Shown here one piece after another: positions 24,701 through 35,870 of a stretch of 64,000 nucleotides of DNA; positions within the stretch are counted from its first letter, which is position 1, and each line of letters opens with the position of its first letter. The DNA is from Sinonovacula constricta (lineage: Eukaryota > Mollusca > Bivalvia > Cardiida > Solecurtidae). The notes below the pieces were generated by a model that did no database searches, was not told where the DNA came from, and saw only the letters and a program-made list of their open reading frames with translations. Position numbers and translations under genes: made by a program. The stretch lies in contig CM017556.1 of the NCBI GenBank assembly GCA_007844125.1, positions 27,051,148-27,115,147 of the forward strand, given 5' to 3'.

Positions 24701-25835
24701 TGTAAAGTTACCCCTCAGTGGTCATGGATGTCCTATAAGGTATTGTAAAGTTACCCCTCAGTGGTCATGGATGTCCTATAAGGTATTGTAAAGTTACCCC
24801 TCAGTGGTCATGGATGTCCTATAAGGTATTGTAAAGTAACCCCTCAGTGGTCATGGATGTCCTATAAGGTATTGTAAAGTTACCCCTCCGTGGTCATGGA
24901 TGACCTATAAGGTATTGTAAAGTTACCCCTCAGTGGTCATGGATGACCTATAAGGTATTGTAAAGTTACCCCTCAGTGGTCATGGATGACCTATAAGGTA
25001 TTGTAAAGTTACCCCTCAGTGGTCATGGATGACCTATAAGGTATTGTAAAGTTTCCACCTTAGTGGTCATGGATGACCTATAAGGTATTGTAAAGTTACC
25101 CCTAGAGGTCATGGATGACCTATAAGGTATTGTAAAGTTACCCCTCATTGGTCATGGATGTCCTATAAGGTATTGTAAAGTTACCCCTAGCGGTCATGGA
25201 TGTCCTATAAGGTATTGTAAAGTTACCCCTCAGTGGTCATGGATGACCTATAAGGTATTGTAAAGTTACCCCTAGAGGTCATGGATGTCCTATAAGGTAT
25301 TGTAAAGTTACCCCTCATTGGTCATGGATGTCCTATAAGGTATTGTAAAGTTACCCCTAGAGGTCATGGATGACCTATAAGGTATTGTAAAGTTACCCCT
25401 CAGTGGTCATGGATGACCTATAAGGTATTGTAAACTTACCCCTCAGAGGTCATGGATGTCCTATAAGGTATTGTAAAGTTACCCCTCAGTGGTCATGGAT
25501 GACCTATAAGGTATTGTAAAGTTACCCCTCAGAGGTCATGGATGTCCTATAAGGTATTGTAAAATTACCCCTCAGTGGTCATGGATGACCTATAATGTAT
25601 TGTAAAGTTACCCCTCAGTGGTCATGGATGACCTATAAGGTATTGTAAAGTTACCCCTAAGTGGTCATGGATGACGTATAAGGTATTATAAAGTTTCCCC
25701 TCAGTGGTCATGGATGTCCTATAAGGTATTGTATAGATACCCCTCAGAGGTCATGGGTGACCTATAGGGATTTATATAGTTATCCCTCAGAAGTCATGGG
25801 TGACCTATAAGGTATTGTATAGTTACCCTTCCGTG

Positions 25836-28800
25836 TCATAGGGCGTGAAGGGAGCTCCGATGAAGTCAGATAGTGTAAAATCAGCAACACTGCATTTCTA
25901 AAACAACAGAAAATAGTCCATTAGTTCACGTTCAGTAAATTGTATCTTTCTATATTTCTTTCTCAAGTAACTGTATCACATTTAAGTCATTACTCGCAGT
26001 AAAGATCATATCAACATAAAAAAATCAAATCAAATCTGCAAACTTTCAGTCCTTGAAAAATGGTTCTAAATGTAGGTGACGAGTCATTCTTTTTCGAGGA
26101 ATCAATGGCGATGGTGGGATTTCTTATGACTGTCTTTCCCATAACGTTACCAGCATGTCAGATTGCAGTTGGATCTTAATTGTCCCGTTACTGCATATTT
26201 TTCTTACTATTGCTTAATAACTGATATCTACGTATTAGTCATTGTTAAGTTAAATGACATGTAAAAGCGTTATTCCTATAAACCTTTAAAATATCAAAGG
26301 TGCAAGTATAAACTTATATCGCTCATGTGAGTTCCGTAGACAAAAATCTTTTAACAGAGAATCGTAATTGCAATAATGACATTGTATTGTCTGACAAAAA
26401 GTTTTTAAAGTTTTACTTTATAATAAGACATGTATATGGAAATTGGCCAGGCTCTTGGTGGCCAGGTTTTTGATTGATCAAAATTCTTTGAACTACATTC
26501 TGTCGTCCGATGCGGTAATGAGGAACTAAAATTTTGTATTCACCAACTTATCAGTGAATCTACATCACACCAGAAGACACCGGCTTAACAACTTACGACA
26601 ATCTCCATCTCCAGGGCTACAAAAAGTAGATCTACGTATTTCCATTATAGGGCGTGGAATTAAATGCAGAGACACACTGTTATAATGCTTATAATGCTTA
26701 CAAAATACGTCCAACCCGTTAAAACTAGACGCCATTGTGATTTTATAATGCTTCAAATTACACCAACCCCCCCCCCCCCCTCCCCCTTCAACCATAGTGA
26801 GTAGGAAAAAAACAAATCTTGTGAAACAATGTGATGTATCAAGCGATAATGATCTTACAATCCGCAGCAAAGTGGGCCAACCGGTCTCGGTTATCGACTC
26901 TTAAACCTTCTGCTGATAAATGTTTACAACACTGAAAACGGAATTTTAAGGTCAATCTAGCACAATAATATGTACGGCCCTTTATCTAACCCTGTTGTCA
27001 TAGTCTTAAAATGTGACTACAGTGCTTCCAATATTATATGACGACTTGGTAATGCATGGTTAAAATTGCATAATTTAAATGTTTCTTCACAAGAGCAAAA
27101 CTTCATTGAACCACAATGTAAATTTATTAAAATATCACCTTTGATCGCTGGATTAAATGTTAACGTGATTTCACAGTGTTTTGAAACAATATAACGTCGC
27201 GACGAACCTAACGTTTATCCGTTTTTACTTCACCGATCTAGTAAATCTCTGAACTGCTCATGTCGCTGTATATGTCATGTGCACATGTCAGCCATATACA
27301 ATATGATTTTTCTCCATAGTAACGTACTTTACATTCAGTACAAATTAATGGTTCTATGTGTCTTGTCCATACGCCAAACTGTCACCTTGTCGCTTTAAAA
27401 AAAATATCGAACAAAATGCTCAATAAGTTGTATCAAATAGCCAATATATTCAACTAATTTAGTATCTTGAATTTAAATTTGTTCTCAAGCTGAAATAATG
27501 ATAATACTTTCATATGAATATAAACACATGACACCTTTTAACATTTGTCATTCAAAAAACAAACATAAAAAATTGACCGCCCTGACGAGAAATAAACCGC
27601 GGGCCTCTTATTTAACACCAAGTTCGCTACTTCTACCCTATATTATGTTACGTATAGACACGTCCATTGTGGCCAGCCATGCTTTAAATGTAACATTTAT
27701 TTCATTTTATTATCTGCATATTTATATATACATGCCTTTTTACAAAGCCAATATACATATATGCCATCTCCCGTGTCTCCCCTCTTTGCCTTCCGAGGCT
27801 CTTTACCAGGTAATGACACGGGCCATTTGTATCGTCTCAGCATCTCAGTCTATTTACCACACACATTCGGAAAAGAATGCTGCAATCGGGATTCAGACCA
27901 CAGAGGTGTAGTGACAACGAAATAAAGAAGAGTTAATTTTGAAATCAGTATATTTTGGTCGCGCTCTTATTAGCATTTATGTTATACCTAATTATAGTTA
28001 AAAGCATTCTATAGAAAATATTATCTGTTAAGAGACTGTGTTTCAGCTTTCATCTCAATGCATAATCTAAATTTTTAGAAAAGGTGGTTGTTTTGAAGCT
28101 TTAAGACTTGTCCAATTTTTCAGTGTGTTATGCAGTCGATTTACTAAGGAATAATTTACCAGGGTTGAACTAACGACACCTGAAGGGAGAATGCAATGAG
28201 GCCCCACGCGGGATATAGCAAAAAGCTTGGCATAGTAGATAATGCAGTCAGAATAATATTTCTAATCACATTCTAAAACCATTTTCTCTCTCCTTTCGCC
28301 CCTTTGCTCTTATCATTGAGCGATATTCAAGCGCGGCGTTATCAATTAAGTGATCTACATTTTAAATCATGCAGGGTCATTACTTCGTGCCTTAAAAATT
28401 TCGTTTTCTCGAACTCTGGACGCTGTTTGCAAGTGTCATGGCCCCAAAATGGCTCGCTATGCTGTCCATACAGAGATCATGCCCACTGAAATCATGTTTG
28501 TAGTGTAAAAAGCAAATCATCTCAACGTGCGTTGACATGTAATAACGTAGTTTTGGGCAATCAATTTATCCATTGCATGAAGGATCGGCCGTTTACTTAA
28601 TGTAAGACAAGTTTACTGAAAACTTATCTTTCTCTTCCAGGTGTGACGCACTATGGATACCGAGTCTAAAGACATCACAAGTCAGCTTTAAGCAAGGCAG
28701 TTATTCAAGTTATCCATAATAAACCATATATTTTTGCATTAATGTGCAAAGGAATTAGCAACTTATCTTTGTCATCTTTGTTTTCCTTTTAATATATCAT

Positions 28801-29265
28801 TGAAAATAGGCGTGTTATATTCGTGTTGGATTGAGGCAAATGTATGATTAAAATTCAGGCGTAGTTCACTCGTTTCTAACTATCGACCGGTTCTATCTTA
28901 CTCTGTCACCAAGCGACTAAAAAATAAATCAACAATTGTATTAACTGGGTTGTGGAGAACGGTGACCCTATATAAATACAAGTAATTGGCTTTGGAAATT
29001 CCTGTGGGGAGACGTCAAAGCTTTATGATGCAATCATATTTTAAAGAGAAGTGCGGTAATACATTTGTACTGAAAACTAAGTAACCATAATTTTGCTGTC
29101 TAAATTCTCATCGACAAATGTTTGCTTTCTCTACTTGCTTTTAAACTGCTGGCATTGTGAGGTATTTTAACTTAAATATTGAAATAAAGAGAACATATTT
29201 TTCTTTATCTTATTTGATTCTTAGTTGTCAGTTATTTTCACTTATAAAAAATAACTTGAAATGGA
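25836..29265. other. 3.4-kb spacer, no gene recognised
   Basis: Mostly unique AT-rich DNA. A fragment at about 26306-26345 ('cgctcatgtgagttccgtag') resembles the one at 37492-37542. A C homopolymer with interruptions lies at 26766-26790. Open frames here (39 codons from 26060; 137 codons at 27498-27911; 101 codons on the minus strand across the poly-C) show no recognisable domain. A splice-acceptor-like 'tttctcttccag' at 28629-28640 is followed by a short frame opening ATGGATACCGAG, too little to call an exon. Confidence 0.5.
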
Positions 29266-29286
29266 TTGTGCTTATTTTGCAATACA

Positions 29287-30534
29287 ATGCAACGTTACGC
29301 GCAAGGACTTCATTTATACACTGCATTCATGGATGCCTTTGAAGCTCGCCTCTATTCCCTATGCGTGGAGGTGGGTACTGTATTGCGGAAGGTTGAAGCT
29401 CGCCTCTATTCCCTATGCGTGGATGTGGGTACTATATTGCTGAAGGTTGAAGCTCGCCTCTCTTCCCTATGCGTGGAGGTGGATGCTATATTGCTGAAGG
29501 TTGAAGCTCGCCACTATTCCCTATGCGTGGAGGTGGATGCTATACTGCTGAAGGTTGAAGCTCGCCGCTATTCCCTTTGCGTGGAGGTGGGTGCTATATT
29601 GCTGAAGGTTGAAGCTCGCCTCTATTCCCTATGCGTGGAGGTGGATGCTATATTGCTGAAGGTGAAAGCTCGCCACTATTCCCTATGCGTGGAGGTGGAT
29701 GCTATACTGCTGAAGGTTGAAGCTCGCCGCTATTCCCTATGCGTGGAGGTGGATGCTATATTCCTGAAGGTTGAAGCTCGCCTCTATTCCCTATGCGTGG
29801 ATGTGGGTACTATATTGCTGAAGGTTGAAGCTCGCCTCTATTCCCTATGCGTGGAGGTGGATGCTATATTGCTGAAGGTTGAAGCTCGCCACTATTCCCT
29901 ATGCGTGGAGGTGGATGCTATACTGCTGAAGGTTGAAGCTCGCCGCTATTCCCTATGCGTGGAGGTGGGTGCTATATTGCTGAAGGTTGAAGCTCGCCTC
30001 TATTCCCTATGCGTGGAGGTGGATGCTATATTGCTGAAGGTTGAAGCTCGCCACTATTCCCTATGCGTGGAGGTGGATGCTATACTGCTGAAGGTTGAAG
30101 CTCGCCGCTATTCCCTATGCGTGGAGGTGGGTGCTATATTGCTGAAGGTTGAAGCTCGCCTCTATTCCCTATGCGTGGAGGTGGATGCTATGTTGCTGAA
30201 GGCTGAAGCTCGTCTCTATTCCCTATGCGTGGAGGTGGGTGCTATATTGCTGAAGGTTGAAGCTCGCCTCTATTCCCTATGCGTGGAGGTGGGTGCTTTA
30301 TTGCTGAAGGTTGATGCTCGCCTCTATTCCCTATGCGTGGAGGTGGATGCTATATTGCTGAAGGTTGAAGCTCGTCTCTATTCCCTATGCGTGGAGGTGG
30401 GTGCTTTATTGCTGAAGGTTGAAGCTCGCCTTTATTCCCTATGCGTGGGGGTCGGTACTATATTGCTGAAGGCTGAAGCTCGCCTTTATTCCCTTTGTGT
30501 GGAGGTGGATGCTATATTGCTAAAGGTTAACTAG
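29287..30534 (+). CDS. open frame of 18-residue repeats, uncertain gene
   Basis: A frame of 415 codons from the first ATG (29287) to TAG (30532-30534). After about 17 non-repetitive residues it consists of 22 tandem copies of an 18-residue unit, consensus EARLYSLCVEVDAILLKV. Every copy is exactly 54 bp with no indel or stop. The other five frames are closed in each unit (TGA in 'gctgaag', TAG on the reverse strand), so this is the only frame possible. Variation falls largely on amino-acid-changing positions (L/H/R at residue 4, D/G at residue 12), which does not look like purifying selection. There is no signal peptide or known domain. It may be a minisatellite open by chance, or an exon of a repeat protein. 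An 18-residue period equals five turns of alpha helix. Confidence 0.3.
   Translation: MQRYAQGLHLYTAFMDAFEARLYSLCVEVGTVLRKVEARLYSLCVDVGTILLKVEARLSSLCVEVDAILLKVEARHYSLCVEVDAILLKVEARRYSLCVEVGAILLKVEARLYSLCVEVDAILLKVKARHYSLCVEVDAILLKVEARRYSLCVEVDAIFLKVEARLYSLCVDVGTILLKVEARLYSLCVEVDAILLKVEARHYSLCVEVDAILLKVEARRYSLCVEVGAILLKVEARLYSLCVEVDAILLKVEARHYSLCVEVDAILLKVEARRYSLCVEVGAILLKVEARLYSLCVEVDAMLLKAEARLYSLCVEVGAILLKVEARLYSLCVEVGALLLKVDARLYSLCVEVDAILLKVEARLYSLCVEVGALLLKVEARLYSLCVGVGTILLKAEARLYSLCVEVDAILLKVN
29337..30531 (+). repeat. 54-bp minisatellite, 22 units
   Basis: Exact 54-bp period built on 'gttgaagctcgcctctattc' and 'cctatgcgtggaggtggatg'. Units follow a three-unit cycle in the middle (ctc/gat, cac/gat, cgc/ggt types), and units 2-8 match units 9-15, a duplication of seven units (378 bp). 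Confidence 0.97.
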
Positions 30535-31424
30535 TCAAAGAATCGCGATTTGTTACACTAAAGAGACTGCGGTCTAATTAGTGAGGTCATGACATGACAT
30601 GATGTGAATTGGTAGCTGATATGTGGAATGGTTTAATTGTTTCTATTTCATAGTTCTCTCGTTTACTCTTATCGTTTACGAATTAACAATAATGCAATAT
30701 TCTATTGGTATAAAGCAGCATAACACAGATTTAATATGATTTCTTAAAAAAATGCAATATACAAACCATGATATAATTTTTAATTATAATGTCCACTTAC
30801 ATTTTGTTACAAACAAGACTGTGATGTCATTGATTGAAATTGGAATTCTATTTTTAATATAAATGAGTCAAAAGGTACTCTAAGAGCCATTCAAGGAGAT
30901 TAAAGTGTGGTTGATTCATCGCCCTGTTATATTTAATATCTAAATGTGTTTTAGTCTCTCAACAGAACGACATTTCAAGCTTTCTGTCCACGATTTTCGT
31001 TTTTACTTTTACTTAATCAGTACAAGTTCATTTATTTCGGTTTTCTATTTATAACTTCTTTAACTGACATGCAATTACGTTCTGACCTTTCTGTAAATTA
31101 TTCGTTCGTCAATTTTATTCTTTAAAAGTATTAATCCTTTGTAAATATTTAACTTAAATATTATGTATTGCTTAATATATGTTTGCTTTAGTTTGTTTTA
31201 TTTAGTAACTCAATGCAACGATGATCTAATACCAAAGCAGTTAGTTTGTTGTTAGTAGAAAAATAAGTTGTCCTTTCAGTCCCATGTCATTCATATAATA
31301 ACCTATGCATAGTATACTACATGTAAATGAACTAAATAGTGTTAAAACTAAGTTCATTGTTTACATATTCTTCTGAGTTATTTTCCATGTAAGTTTCTGT
31401 TACAACTGTATGTACTCCCGCGCT
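30535..31424. other. AT-rich spacer, nothing recognised
   Basis: AT-rich sequence without long open frames, RNA genes or recognised repeats. Confidence 0.6.
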
Positions 31425-31692
31425 AACAGAAACAGTAGGGGGTGCCCGTGGCGTAGTCGTAGAATCGCCGACTTGTAACTCCTCTGACCGCTTAGCCTCT
31501 CACCGCGTGGGTTCGAGTCCCGTTCGGGACGAAGGACTTAATGTAGGCAGGTCTTTCAGCTGACCTGCGGTGAGCCGGTGGTTCTACCCAGACATTTGTT
31601 TAGATTCTTTATTCACCGGAATAGCTGGACGTCGCTATTATGATCATATTTGGTCGCTGCGATGTTCACAAACAAAAACAGAAACAGTAGGG
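31425..31692 (+). mobile_element. tRNA-derived SINE with perfect target duplication
   Basis: The body (31441-31676) opens with a tRNA-like head: A-box-like 'gtggcgtagtcgtagaat' and B-box 'gggttcgagtcccg', separated as in a pol III promoter. A body with 'caggtctttcagctgacctg' and 'agctggacgtcgctatta' follows, ending in a short A-rich tail (caaacaaa). It is flanked by a perfect 16-bp direct repeat 'aacagaaacagtaggg' (31425-31440 and 31677-31692). A second member is at 60088-60345. Confidence 0.93.
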
Positions 31693-32724
31693 TATGCTGA
31701 GACTAGCCTGTGTGTGGGATGTCTACATGTCATTGTTCTAAACTTTAAATATTATACCGTGACCAATTTATAAGTGCTAAACATTCATTATAATTATAGT
31801 ATAACAACACTTGCTACGCACATAAACAAACGACACATTTCAACACAAAAACATACCGAGGCGGCCATGGTTGTCGACGTTTACCAGAGACTGTTAGCTA
31901 TCGTCTTCTTGTGTAGTGAGGGACGTTATCTACATATGCGACCGGGTACCGGTTGACAAGCTCAGATGTGAAGATAAAAACGAGATCAAACCTATTTCTG
32001 TTTGTTTTCATATGTGACGGTACGTGACCCGGTGTGTTGTTTGTGACACACGGATATATCATTGGGGTAAAAAAAATCCGATACAGGCAAACGTAACAGT
32101 AACTTTATTAAAGTATATATAAAGGTGTATATTAATGATAACACACACATATGCACGCACACAAGCCATGCACGCACATTAAATTGTTCGGCTTGGATCA
32201 TTGATGAATATTTAGCAGAGATTGGGAATAAGCCAACACCAATGGCACTCTGTTTCCTCTTCCTGTATGCAGCAACAGTGCATCACGATGTTTCCTATGA
32301 GGCTAGACGTCACTTAATACATGTGTTCTATATTCTATAGTGAATCGCTAAAGGTTGGAAACAAACTGCACTATGACCAAGTCATAATAGACCCCCTTAA
32401 CCATATATAGGGGAAAATAGCTCCAAAAATAAGTAAACTTTTGCAACTTGTAAGGAGGTTCTGCGTCATAAAATGCACATACCGCCAAATTGCCAGTCGG
32501 TAACCCCCAAACTTCAATGAAATATGTACTTCCGGTAAAAGTGGATCAGTCCATTATTGTGCATAGTTGATTTTTTGCTTCCTTTTAATTCTTCATGGTT
32601 TCAGCTTCCTTTTGACACCAAACGATTAAGATTATCTTCAAAATAGGAAATCTATAAACATAGTAACCGACAGTTATTAAAGAGAAAAGGTCCATGTCAC
32701 AGGTTCTACTTCCGGTTTGTATTT
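31693..32724. other. spacer, nothing recognised
   Basis: No coding similarity was recognised. It contains dinucleotide-rich 'acacacatatgcacgcacac' and scattered short frames below 75 codons. A terminal endonuclease domain for the adjacent Penelope-like relic was looked for on the minus strand and not found. Confidence 0.5.
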
Positions 32725-34310
32725 AGTGTAACCACCTATTTAAACCTTCTGTAGCACCCGTTCAACAAACGTTCTGTCATATCCTCGTAATTGAAGCTGT
32801 TCCTTGATGCATTACCCGTGGTGCTCGTACCTAGCTTCCTGCGAACACATTCTTTTCATCCGCACCTTAAGCCCGTACGGTATAGCCTTTTTATAGACTT
32901 TGGATGCGACTGTTTGCTGTGCATTTACTGATGCTTGTCACTTGACTTTGTGTACAGGTCCGTAAGTATCGCTCATTAGACAGTTTGATCGTAAGATCAA
33001 AAAGACCCAACTCAAAAGTTGAGTAGCGGAGGTCAATTTTTATACAAGGGTGTATGTTATTTCGTATTGTGTAATTTCTTCAACGGCTCTAGCCCATGCA
33101 ACCACAAACTCCATACATCACTACATACCGGACGCAAGGAGCCGGTTGGTCATCAGCTCTTCTGAACAGTTCTGTTTCTGATACACCTATGTATGTTGAC
33201 GGGTAGTTCATACTAATGCCTATCACCGTCTCCTCCTGTTGCAGGCGCGTTTCTGTCATTACGCACTTTACGCACGTGCGTAACTTCCGTTCGAAAATTC
33301 GAAAATCTGAAAGTACCAAAAACACTATGAAAGTCGATGCCTACACCGGGTTAGGAATAATATATCCTATTTCCGTAGTTTCTATGATATAAAATCTTAT
33401 TACCACACCATTAAAGTTGAAAAGGTTTTAAAATGATTAAACTTACACACGTCAGGATTTTAGTCGTTCATATTTTTCCTCGCATGTCCGCATTTTACCT
33501 GTTATTCATTAGAAAAGAACCGACAATAATCAAAAGTATTACTACAAAGGTTATTTCTCTTGTATTTGTGCGTAACTTCAAAAACGGCACAGACACGCGC
33601 CTGTCCTGTTGCACATAGCGGCTACTACTAAATGAGAATGTGGTGTTTTCAGGTACACAGTCCATCTTGGTAAGAAGCTATCTGGGTTGACTTTCCTGCC
33701 AAAGAGTGCCCTTTGCAGCTGCACACCGTCTTTTGTGAGTACGATTGGACAGAGAGATTTCAGAAACCACACAATGATCGCTCCTTCTGACAGATGAGCG
33801 TTTACAATTTGAACTGACGTAAAAAAAATCCGTCGTGCTTTAATGTACGACAGAAACTATATGACGTGATTGCGTAGCTCTTCTTCTACAATTTATGTTA
33901 TTCTTTCGTAGGGATGGTTTCTGCCATTAACGATAGACCTTAGTGGCATGTTTGGCTTATGGAGTTTTGGGTTTGCTTGTAACTTGCCGGAAACTACCTC
34001 TTTGGTAGTCAGATACTTGGGCGTAGGTGTCATTGTCCTCTAGGTCTCCTGTCAGTTCTTTGACGTAATTCTGTCTGCCGGGCGAATAACAATCTCATCA
34101 TTTCCGAGGTTTATGGCATTTTCTTCCTCTGCTGAGAGATTTGGCTTGAATCGTCTTTTCAGTCCCGATATTATTTTGTTTTTACTGTCTTTATATAGGC
34201 AAACAACCTTTTATCTCTACCTGGATTTGGCGTCCATAACGACTGCTTCTTTGTCTTGTCATATTCAGGCTGCCTTTTATTTTATTTATCATTGAATGTT
34301 AGTAAGTATT
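32725..34310 (-). pseudogene. Penelope-like element reverse transcriptase relic
   Basis: Read on the minus strand from 34310 downward, fragments in shifting frames follow the order of Penelope-like RT proteins: 'LWTPNPGRD' (about 34240), 'GLKRRFKPNLSAEEENAI' and 'EIVIRPADR' (34180-34080), 'KPNMPLRSIVNGRNHPYERI' (about 33955-33900), 'VEEELRNHVI' then 'FLSYIK', 'SLCPIVLTKDGVQ' (about 33760-33720, RT motif A with its Asp lost), 'GISMNYPSTYIG' and 'CVRYVVMYG' (about 33210-33100, motif B and the decayed catalytic box), then the tail 'KKAIPYGLKVRMKRMC' and 'LQLRGYDRTFVERVLQKV' (32890-32740). Stops and frameshifts are frequent, so it is dead. No GIY-YIG endonuclease was found downstream. The family assignment rests on my recall of family motifs. 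Confidence 0.8.
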
Positions 34311-35574
34311 CATTTAATCTCATTCTTCTGTCCCACAATTTCAAGGTTGTAATGCGGATGCCTTTGTTGTTATTACATCTGACTTTAGCCCTATAGATAG
34401 TAATGATGTCTGGGCCGTGGTAAGTGGTTTAGAAGGTAGTTTGATGACGGTACTGTTTTCTGTCAGCTTGGCGTTTCATTGCAATGTTGATTGGCCTATT
34501 TTCTAAACCATGTTTCATGTCATATCGCTTCCGTCGTTCATTATATATATATACGAAGTTGAAAGTGTACGAAGTCTGTAACGCCTAATAACCATTCGGA
34601 ACACCTCTAATAATTCACGAATTATCTCTCGGTTGTATCAGTAAATATATGGACCGACATACAGGCATACCCAGATACAGCCCATATGGGTCCCATATAG
34701 ACTTGTAATGTGGGATTGCCAAAATGGGATCCCAAATACCCTTGCTATCTGGGATGATGTATAGTTACTGTGGTTAATGGCGCGAATGTGTTCACTTCCA
34801 GAAATGGAATCTGCCAGTGACAGTACTGCAAGGGGTTTCTCTAAGAAGATTACCACCCATTCCTTAATGGCAACAGCACATCTTCTCTTAGACATCATAC
34901 CCATGGTTACCCAGCTGGGCTTGTCCTCCCATAAAAGAAGACATTGAATTCGACCCAATATAGACAGTGTTGTCTAAAAGCATGAATGGATGAAGATTAA
35001 TAATGGAACATATATTTTTCTGATGCTGTGTAATCAAAATTAACCTAAGTATTTATTGACACTCATTTCTGCAAATAAGGTCCATTTCCTCTCCTGATAT
35101 TTTGGTTTTAATTATTCTTTTAAAACTCTTTTTTTTCTCAAAGCAAATTTGATGGTGGTATTCGGCAGTTTGTCTACCTCAAATACATGTAGGAATCTCC
35201 TGTTGTTGGGGAATTTTGGAATAATTTAACATACCCTCACACTTAAATCTAATGAAAGGTAATTTTGAACACTACCTCAATTGTTAGACAGTACAAATTG
35301 CGACAAAGTGGCTTTATCTGTTCCTTCATTCTAAATATACATGAATAAATAAGCACGGTATGAACTTCTAGTCAAAATAGGTAGTTCTAGTCACAACGGG
35401 TTAGCCGGTTGATGACCGTGAACAGTTTAACACAGCTAGCTCTGCAGCGAGGCTCAGACAGAAATTATCATTTTAATGACCAGATGTGTACGTCACTTTT
35501 TACCTAGATAGGATTGTGATTTGCCGGCATTTTTGCCGATACGTGCAGTGACATTTCTATCATTATAGCACATG
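34311..35574. other. spacer, weak open frame only
   Basis: The minus strand is open for 106 codons at 34638-34958 ('WEDKPSWVTMGMMSKRRC', 'AVAIKEWVVIFLEKPLAVL'), with no recognised domain and a repetitive-looking C-terminal part. Otherwise AT-rich, with 'tatatatata' near 34541. Confidence 0.45.
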
Positions 35575-35790
35575 GGGCACTTATGAGGTGCCTAGGGACT
35601 GAATCCGGCCGGTCCATTATACTGACACCGACGAGTCAGAAGTAATGTTGTCCCCTTAGCCCCGAGCGTTAGGAGGGAAGCCACTACTTCCAACTTTAAA
35701 GTCTTTGGTTTGACCCGGCCGGGGTTTAAACCCGCGACCTCCCGATCCGCAAGCCGACGCTCTAACACCTGAGCTATTGCGGCCGGTTTT
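35575..35790 (-). mobile_element. tRNA-derived SINE or tRNA-like relic
   Basis: The minus strand reads 'gccgcaatagctcaggtgtt' (A box) and 'gtcgcgggtttaaacccc' (B box) with tRNA-like spacing, followed by GC-rich non-tRNA sequence to about 35575. It is a different family from the SINE at 31425. Confidence 0.7.
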
Positions 35791-35802
35791 CACATAGATG
35801 TG

Positions 35803-35870
35803 CGGCGCCGGGCGGAGCGGTTAGAATCACTGACTTGTAACGCCAATCTGATTATAACTGTGTCAGTGCG
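35803..35870 (+). mobile_element. truncated SINE head
   Basis: 'gggcggagcggttagaatca' followed by 'ctgacttgtaac' resembles the 5' tRNA-like head of the 31425 SINE family; the B box and body are missing. Confidence 0.5.

Larger units (their letters stand above)
20386..25835 (+). repeat. satellite block C, 43-bp monomers
   Basis: About 120 monomers of 43 bp built on 'catggatgacctataaggta' and 'ttgtaaagttacccctcagt'. Several runs repeat as higher-order segments, for example the 'taaagttgcacctcattgg' monomer near 22861 and 23845. The block is interrupted by an inverted patch (20904-21020) and by a 184-bp foreign segment (21584-21767). It ends where 'ttacccttccgtgtcatagg' passes into non-repeat DNA. 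Confidence 0.96.

Noticed and set aside
9207..25835. Regular 41-43-bp repeats as a CRISPR array
   Set aside because: Whole monomers repeat without unique spacers, no cas genes are near, and the DNA is clearly metazoan; it is satellite.
26565..26870. 101-codon minus-strand frame with a poly-Gly run
   Set aside because: The glycine run comes from a C homopolymer (26766-26790); the frame is accidental.
27498..27911. 137-codon open frame
   Set aside because: Low-complexity Ile/Tyr-rich and His-rich stretches, no domain, no splice or promoter context.
34638..34958. 106-codon minus-strand protein
   Set aside because: No recognised domain; the C-terminal part is repetitive-looking. Kept only as a remark in the spacer entry.
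35700..35790. Functional tRNA gene
   Set aside because: A and B boxes are good, but the acceptor and T stems do not close and non-tRNA SINE-like sequence continues downstream.
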